DNA of 6,391 nt from CBDUUP01 sp965370435 (lineage in GTDB: Bacteria; Chloroflexota; Anaerolineae; Anaerolineales; UBA11579). This document shows, piece after piece, positions 1-3,655 of the stretch. Position 1 is the first letter of the stretch. The number at the start of each line of letters is the position of its first letter. A program made the position numbers and the translations under genes. The stretch lies in NCBI GenBank assembly GCA_965370435.1, contig CBDUUP010000270.1:1-6391 (forward strand), read 5' to 3'. Under the pieces are notes generated by a model. It did no database searches and was not told the DNA's origin. It was given only the letters and a program-made list of their open reading frames with translations.

Positions 1-51
1 GCAGACCTGGACTTCCTCTTCGCCGCCGACATCACCGACGGCATCCCCCTG
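1..51 (+). repeat. Left copy of 51-bp terminal direct repeat (identical to 6341-6391)
   Basis: Bases 1-51 match bases 6341-6391 at every position, and the match begins at the first base and ends at the last base of the window. It codes in the same frame in both places (ADLDFLF...GIPL). The paralogous segment in the 824-aa gene (2653-2703) differs at four positions, so ordinary paralogy does not give perfect identity here. Most simply read as a contig-end overlap from a cyclic assembly path. Confidence 0.95.
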
Positions 52-633
52 GGCGGCGACTGGGACGGCGACGGGGTGGACACCATCGGCGTCTTCTCTC
101 CCAGCCTGGGCGAGTTCCGCCTGCGCAACAGCAACGACGCCGGGGCTGCGGACATCACTCTGTCACACCCTATCCTGGTTGGAGAGCAGCCCATTGTGGG
201 CGACTGGGACGGCGACGGCACCGATACTATCGGCATCTTCATGGATGGCAAGGTCTACATGCGCAACACCAACTCCATCGCCAAACCGGATATCGCCTTC
301 AACTTCGGTAAGGCGGGTGACATCCCCCTGGCCGGGGACTGGAACGGGAATGGTTTTGACACCATCGGCGTCTTCGACCCGGCGGCGGGTGAGTTCCAAC
401 TGCGCAACAGCAACAGCAGCGGGGTTGCGGACATCACCATCCAGCACAAAGTCCTCAAGAACAGAACTCCGCTGGCGGGCGACTGGGACGGCGACGGGAC
501 GGATACGCTGGGCATCTACGTCAAAGGCAAAGTCCTCCTGCGCAACACCAATTCCATCGGCCCGGCGGACCTGAAGTTCAATTATGGCGGCGCGGGACTG
601 CTCCCGGTGACGGGGGATTGGGACGGGAGTTAG
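1..633 (+). CDS. C-terminal repeat tail of a secreted FG-GAP/VCBS-like protein, 5' truncated by the window edge
   Basis: The frame is open from base 1 to the TAG at 631-633 and encodes 210 residues. No start is visible: the GTG at 76 lies inside a repeat, lacks a ribosome site and is not a credible start. The protein is made of units of about 45-50 residues, each built around GDWDGDGxDTIG, then a beta-rich stretch with LRNSN or MRNTN and a G-AD motif. The Asp-rich loops (DWDGDG) resemble the calcium-binding loops of integrin-type FG-GAP and VCBS repeats. One loop (about 340-360) reads DWNGNG, losing two acidic positions. The tail ends on GDWDGS, exactly like the gene ending at 3285, with the same order of five unit types. 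It is extracellular by analogy with the two full N-termini here. If the 51-base terminal duplication is an assembly overlap, this is the 3' end of the gene starting at 3656. The family resemblance is clear; the exact ligand or role is unknown. Confidence 0.9.
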   Translation, partial: ADLDFLFAADITDGIPLGGDWDGDGVDTIGVFSPSLGEFRLRNSNDAGAADITLSHPILVGEQPIVGDWDGDGTDTIGIFMDGKVYMRNTNSIAKPDIAFNFGKAGDIPLAGDWNGNGFDTIGVFDPAAGEFQLRNSNSSGVADITIQHKVLKNRTPLAGDWDGDGTDTLGIYVKGKVLLRNTNSIGPADLKFNYGGAGLLPVTGDWDGS

Positions 634-664
634 AAAATATAGGGTGTAATTCTTCAATACACTA

Positions 665-698
665 AAAAACCGCAATCCGTATCCAGATTGCGGTTTTT
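665..698 (+). terminator. Rho-independent terminator after the first gene
   Basis: A perfect 13-bp stem pairs 665-677 (AAAAACCGCAATC) with 686-698 (GATTGCGGTTTTT) around an 8-base loop (678-685). The 3' arm ends in five T residues and the 5' arm starts with an A-run, so it could also act on the opposite strand. It lies 31 bases after the TAG at 631-633 and separates that gene from the promoter starting at 701. Confidence 0.93.
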
Positions 699-700
699 GA

Positions 701-729
701 TTGACAAATGTTGTGAAAATATGTACAAT
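701..729 (+). promoter_or_regulatory. Sigma-70-type promoter for the 824-aa gene
   Basis: The -35 hexamer TTGACA (701-706) is consensus, the spacer is 17 bp, and the -10 hexamer TACAAT (724-729) matches consensus at five of six positions. The expected start of transcription is near 736, giving a leader of about 75 bases before the ATG at 811. A short hairpin (TTCCC 739-743 with GGGAA 752-756) sits at the start of the leader. The -35 begins two bases after the preceding terminator, so the gene is its own transcription unit. Confidence 0.85.
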
Positions 730-799
730 CTGAGTCGGTTCCCCCCAAGGTGGGAAATTCAGCATCGTTGAATCGTCGCAGCTCAACTATAAATTTTTT

Positions 800-804
800 G
801 GAGG
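800..804 (+). promoter_or_regulatory. Ribosome binding site of the 824-aa gene
   Basis: GGAGG with a 6-base spacer to the ATG at 811 supports that start. A second weaker AAGGA abuts the ATG and is too close to be the main site. Confidence 0.85.
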
Positions 805-810
805 CAAGGA

Positions 811-3285
811 ATGTTCAACTTAAATAACTTCAAAACTAAAAAAGCTGTTCGATACACCCTCACCTTTTACCTGATCACCGCGTTCATTGTTGGCCCGTTA
901 GCAGGTGGGCTGGCCCATGCCGCCTCGACCCCATCCATGGAAGCAACCGACCAGATCACCCCCGGCCTGCGCGCCGCCATCGGAGAGGCCCTAGGCCCGG
1001 GAGCCTTCGTGCCCCCCACGACCGAAGTAGCCAAGCTGACTGCTTCCGACGGCGCAGAGAATGACTACTTCGGCCAAGCCGTCGCTCTCAGCGGGGACAC
1101 CGCCCTGGTCGGGGGGCATGGCGACGACACTTGGAGAGGCGCGGCGTACATTTTCGAGCGGGACCATGGGAGCATCGACAGCTGGGGCCAGGTGATCAAA
1201 CTCATCCCCTCCGACAGTGAGGCGAATGACATGTTCGGCTACGCTATGGCTGTTAGCGGGGATATTGCATTGGTTGGGGCGCCAGGAGACGACGACAACG
1301 GATCCACCTCCGGCGCAGCCTACGTATTCTACCGGGATCAGGGTGGGGCTGGCACATGGGGTCAGGTGGCCAAGCTCACCGCCTCCGACGGCGCAACGAA
1401 TGACGACTTCGGCTGGTCGGTGGCCCTCAGCGGGGGCACGGCGCTGGTGGGAGCCGATTACGACGACGACAACAGCACCGATTCCGGCTCGGCCTACGTG
1501 TTCTACCAGAATCAGGGGGGCGCCGACAATTGGGGACAGGTGGCCAAACTCACCGCCTCCGACGGCGCAGCGGATGACAACTTCGGCCAGGCCGTGGCCC
1601 TCAGCGGAGACACGGCCCTGGTGGGAGCGTATCGGTACGACACATATAAAGGTTCAGCCTATATATTCTCTCACAACCAGGGGGGCGCAGACAATTGGGG
1701 GGAGGTGACGAAACTCACCCCCTCCGACAGCGCGGTGGATGACGGGTTCGGTGAATCCGTCGCCCTCGACGGGGACACGGCTCTGGTGGGGGCCTATCGA
1801 GACGACAATCCTGGCAACAATTCCGGTTCGGCTTACGTCTTCGACCGGGATCAGGGGGGCGCCGACATCTGGGGAGAAGTGGTCAAGCTAACCGCTTCCG
1901 ACGGCGCGGCGAGTGATTACTTTGGTGGCTCCGTCTCGCTCAGCGGGGACACGGCTCTGGTGGGGGCCTACGGTGACGACGACGATGGCGCTAACTCTGG
2001 TTCGGCCTACCTCTTTGAACGCAACGCCGGTGGAGCTGAAAACTGGGGGCAGGCAGCCAAGCTTACCGCCTCCGACGGCGCGGCGAGTGATTGGTTCGGT
2101 TCCGCTGTGGCCCTCAGCGGGGATATCGTCCTGGTGGGAGCCGTTTATGATGACGACAACGGCAGCGCTTCCGGCTCGGCCTACCTCTTCGCGCCGCCTT
2201 CCAGCGTGGGCGACACCGTTTGGGAAGACCTGGATGGCGATGGGGTGCAGGAAGGGGGCGAACCGGGCCTGGGTGGGGTGACCGTGCTTTTGTATGACTC
2301 CAGTCTTGCCAATCCGAGCGCCCCCTCCTTCCCCCAGCCTCAGGCCCTCGTCGCGGCCACGGTCACCGCCGGGGATGGCAGCTATAGTTTCAATGGCCTC
2401 CCCTCTGGGAACTACCTCCTCCAGATCATCGCTCCGGAGGGCTACCTGTTCAGCCCCGCCGACCAGGGGGGAGATGACGCCCTGGACAGCGACGCCAACC
2501 CCTACGGCATGGTAGACCTCTTTCACCTGACACATGGAGATGACGACACTACCCGGGATGTCGGCATGTACGTGCCCGGGGTGGATAGCATCGGGACTTT
2601 CGACCCCTCCAACGGAAACTTCCTCCTGCGCAACACCAACGACGCCGGGGCCGCCGACCTGGACTTCCTCTTCGCCGCCGAAATCACCGACGGGATTCCC
2701 CTGGGCGGGGACTGGGATGGCGACTACGTGGACACCATCGGGGTCTTCTCTCCCAGCCTGGGCGAGTTCCGCCTGAGGAACAGCAATGACGCTGGGGCTG
2801 CGGACATCACCCTGCAGCACAATATCCTCAAAGGCGGCCAGCCCCTGGTCGGCGACTGGGACGGCGACGGCGTGGACACCATCGGCATCTTCATGGACGG
2901 CAAGGTCTACATGCGCAACACCAACTCCATCGCCAAGCCGGATATCGCCTTCAACTTCGGCGGGGCGGGGGATATCCCCCTGGCCGGAGACTGGGACGGC
3001 GACGGCATTGACACCATCGGCGTCTTCGACCCGGTGGCGGGAGAGTTCCAACTGCGCAACAGCAACAGCAGCGGCGCGGCGGACATCACTCTCACGCACA
3101 AAATCCTCAAGGGCGCCACGCCCATCACCGGCGACTGGGATGGCGACGGCATGGATACGGTGGGTATCTATATCAGGGGCAAGGTCTTCATGCGCAACAC
3201 CAACTCCATCGGCAAGCCGGACTTGAAGTTTAATTACGGCGGGGCGGGCTTGCTGCCGGTGACCGGGGATTGGGACGGGAGTTAG
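811..3285 (+). CDS. Secreted seven-bladed FG-GAP propeller protein with SdrD B-like domain and C-terminal GDWDGDG repeats
   Basis: 824 aa; the start is fixed by GGAGG six bases upstream and by the signal peptide. Residues 1-37 are a Sec signal: basic KTKKAVR, a hydrophobic core about 15-34, and an AHA cleavage motif at 35-37. Residues about 50-63 hold PGLRAAIGEALGP, shared with the next gene. Residues 73-460 contain seven FG-GAP_2-like blades with FG at 87, 142, 200, 258, 313, 371 and 429 (period 55 or 58). Each blade follows KLTASDG, D-FG, SV-LSGDTALVGA, Asp-rich loop, GSAYVF and NWGQ. Seven is the number of blades in a closed integrin-type propeller. Residues 466-587 match an SdrD B-like/Cna-B-type fold (VGDTVWEDLDGDG, then GSYSFNGLPSGNYLLQI). 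Residues 591-824 are five repeats with calcium-loop-like DWDGDG motifs. There is no LPXTG, transmembrane tail or visible enzyme active site, so retention at the surface is unexplained. A structural, adhesive or matrix role is likely (inference). Confidence 0.93.
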   Translation: MFNLNNFKTKKAVRYTLTFYLITAFIVGPLAGGLAHAASTPSMEATDQITPGLRAAIGEALGPGAFVPPTTEVAKLTASDGAENDYFGQAVALSGDTALVGGHGDDTWRGAAYIFERDHGSIDSWGQVIKLIPSDSEANDMFGYAMAVSGDIALVGAPGDDDNGSTSGAAYVFYRDQGGAGTWGQVAKLTASDGATNDDFGWSVALSGGTALVGADYDDDNSTDSGSAYVFYQNQGGADNWGQVAKLTASDGAADDNFGQAVALSGDTALVGAYRYDTYKGSAYIFSHNQGGADNWGEVTKLTPSDSAVDDGFGESVALDGDTALVGAYRDDNPGNNSGSAYVFDRDQGGADIWGEVVKLTASDGAASDYFGGSVSLSGDTALVGAYGDDDDGANSGSAYLFERNAGGAENWGQAAKLTASDGAASDWFGSAVALSGDIVLVGAVYDDDNGSASGSAYLFAPPSSVGDTVWEDLDGDGVQEGGEPGLGGVTVLLYDSSLANPSAPSFPQPQALVAATVTAGDGSYSFNGLPSGNYLLQIIAPEGYLFSPADQGGDDALDSDANPYGMVDLFHLTHGDDDTTRDVGMYVPGVDSIGTFDPSNGNFLLRNTNDAGAADLDFLFAAEITDGIPLGGDWDGDYVDTIGVFSPSLGEFRLRNSNDAGAADITLQHNILKGGQPLVGDWDGDGVDTIGIFMDGKVYMRNTNSIAKPDIAFNFGGAGDIPLAGDWDGDGIDTIGVFDPVAGEFQLRNSNSSGAADITLTHKILKGATPITGDWDGDGMDTVGIYIRGKVFMRNTNSIGKPDLKFNYGGAGLLPVTGDWDGS
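1027..2190 (+). repeat. Seven tandem FG-GAP_2-like blade repeats (165-174 bp each)
   Basis: Seven in-frame units of 55 or 58 codons encode the propeller of the 824-aa protein. The length difference comes from the Asp-rich loop: full loops carry DDDN or similar plus GS-SGSAY, and short ones (such as TWRGAAY and TYKGSAY) lose three residues. Conserved DNA stretches such as CTCACCGCCTCCGACGGCGC recur between units, a setting prone to unequal recombination and misassembly. Confidence 0.9.
2206..2571 (+). other. SdrD B-like domain segment within the 824-aa gene
   Basis: Residues 466-587 begin with VGDTVWEDLDGDGVQEGGEP, the usual opening of SdrD B-like domains with an acidic calcium-binding loop. 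They continue through GVTVLLYD, GDGSYSFNGLPSGNYLLQI and DSDANPYG to DVGMYVPG. In known families this prealbumin-like domain acts as a calcium-stabilised stalk in surface proteins. It joins the propeller to the tail repeats here and is absent at the matching position in the gene from 3656. Confidence 0.85.
2581..3282 (+). repeat. Five C-terminal GDWDGDG/DTIG repeats of the 824-aa protein
   Basis: Units start at DSIGTF, DTIGVF, DTIGIF, DTIGVF and DTVGIY. From unit 2 on, two types alternate. One has GEF-LRNSN and GAADIT; the other has GKV-MRNTNSI and KPD--FN-GGAG. Each junction carries the acidic GDWDGDG loop. The last unit stops at GDWDGS, the point where the next unit would begin. The same order of units occupies 1-630. 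Confidence 0.9.
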
Positions 3286-3336
3286 CGTTGATGCGTTAGA
3301 ACGTTTACACGTTGAAACGTTCTAACGTTCAACGCT
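3284..3336. repeat. Octamer-periodic CGTT palindrome at the 3' end of the 824-aa gene
   Basis: CGTT occurs at 3286, 3294, 3302, 3310, 3318 and 3326, exactly every eight bases. The same stretch folds into a long hairpin. A 13-bp perfect inner stem pairs 3294-3306 with 3315-3327, and an 8-bp outer stem pairs 3284-3291 with 3329-3336, separated by a 2x1 internal loop. The outer stem includes the last two bases of the TAG stop. No T-run follows on either strand, so it is not a standard terminator, although it could protect the mRNA 3' end. Confidence 0.85.
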
Positions 3337-3348
3337 CAAAAAAAGTGG

Positions 3349-3387
3349 ACGGTGGAGGCGGATGGTTCGCCTCCACTGTTTATGTTT
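3349..3387 (+). terminator. Probable terminator of the 824-aa gene
   Basis: GTGGAGGCG (3352-3360) pairs perfectly with CGCCTCCAC (3368-3376) around a 7-base loop. Three more outer pairs (one G-T) extend it to 3349 and 3379. The stem is followed by TTTATGTTT (3379-3387) and preceded by a run of seven A residues at 3338-3344. The T-tract is interrupted, so termination may be partial. Confidence 0.55.
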
Positions 3388-3431
3388 GGGGGTTGGGACA
3401 GGCGTGCGTAGTGGCGGGGAGCGAAAGTGAC

Positions 3432-3459
3432 CTGCCATAGATGATATATGTGATACAAT
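3432..3459 (+). promoter_or_regulatory. Candidate extended -10 promoter inside the intergenic region
   Basis: TACAAT (3454-3459) is preceded by TGA, the extended -10 form. CTGCCA (3432-3437) lies 16 bp upstream as a 4-of-6 match to TTGACA. The -10 hexamer is the same as that of the 824-aa gene's promoter. A transcript would start near 3466 and meet the terminator at 3554-3580, so it would give a short RNA or an attenuated leader for the next gene. Confidence 0.45.
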
Positions 3460-3553
3460 TTTACTAACATAACCCATCCTCATTGCCGCCTTCATCTTTA
3501 CAGACCATTCTGGAGGCATCCACTTGACAACTTCACAGCCCAAATCGATATCC

Positions 3554-3584
3554 ATCGCCGGGATTTCCCCGGCGATTTTTATTT
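3554..3584 (+). terminator. Rho-independent terminator upstream of the third gene
   Basis: ATCGCCGGG (3554-3562) pairs perfectly with CCCGGCGAT (3568-3576) around a 5-base loop. It is followed by TTTTATTT. It is strong by appearance and lies 268 bases after the previous stop, too far to be that gene's only terminator. It could end a short RNA from the promoter candidate at 3432-3459, or insulate the gene starting at 3656. Confidence 0.85.
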
Positions 3585-3601
3585 AAGTATTCAACCATTT
3601 T

Positions 3602-3631
3602 TTGCCCTTATAGGGATAATATCCATATACT
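3602..3631 (+). promoter_or_regulatory. Candidate promoter of the third gene
   Basis: TTGCCC (3602-3607) and TATACT (3626-3631) are separated by 18 bp; the -10 matches consensus at five of six positions and the -35 at four of six. The placement, just after a terminator, mirrors 665-729. GATAAT at 3615-3620 is an alternative -10 without a good -35. GGATA/TATCC (3614-3624) forms an 11-bp palindrome that could be an operator, but this is speculation. Confidence 0.4.
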
Positions 3632-3644
3632 AACTAGCTCAAAA

Positions 3645-3648
3645 AGGA
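3645..3648 (+). promoter_or_regulatory. Ribosome binding site choosing the start of the third gene
   Basis: AGGA stands 7 bases before the ATG at 3656 but only 2 bases before another ATG at 3651. The latter opens a two-codon frame (ATG AAA TGA) whose stop overlaps the 3656 start. The spacing and the signal peptide favour 3656. Confidence 0.7.
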
Positions 3649-3655
3649 AAATGAA

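Larger units (their letters stand above)
3286..3655. other. 370-bp intergenic region, structured, without a convincing gene
   Basis: Between the stop of the 824-aa gene and the next ATG there are, in order, a CGTT palindrome, a GC-rich hairpin, an extended -10 promoter candidate, a strong terminator, and a weak promoter plus ribosome site. The only small frames are a 77-codon antisense frame (3322-3555) and a 20-codon TTG-started frame (3524-3586). Neither has support beyond being open. No tRNA, CRISPR or transposon end is visible. Confidence 0.75.

Noticed and set aside
76..633. GTG at 76 as the start of a separate 185-aa gene
   Set aside because: The frame is open upstream to base 1, the codon lies inside a DWDGDGVD repeat loop, and there is no ribosome site or signal peptide.
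1888..3099. 403-codon open frame on the minus strand across the 824-aa gene
   Set aside because: It mirrors the repeat codons of the sense gene, gives low-complexity Gly/Val/Ala-rich text with no domain, signal or ribosome site, and similar antisense frames appear over the other repeat regions (163-786, 3713-4321, 4406-4999, 5513-6058).
3524..3552. TTGACA at 3524-3529 as the -35 of a promoter for the third gene
   Set aside because: The best hexamer at 17-bp spacing (GATATC, 3547-3552) matches the -10 consensus at only three positions, and the start would lie inside the terminator hairpin.
3322..3555. 77-codon minus-strand frame in the intergenic region
   Set aside because: It runs through the GC-rich hairpin and ends inside the CGTT palindrome, has no recognisable domain, and its start lies inside the terminator stem.
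3524..3586. 20-codon frame starting TTG with GGAGG seven bases upstream
   Set aside because: It overlaps a strong terminator and its peptide is not recognisable. It is kept only as a possible part of an attenuator, not called as a gene.
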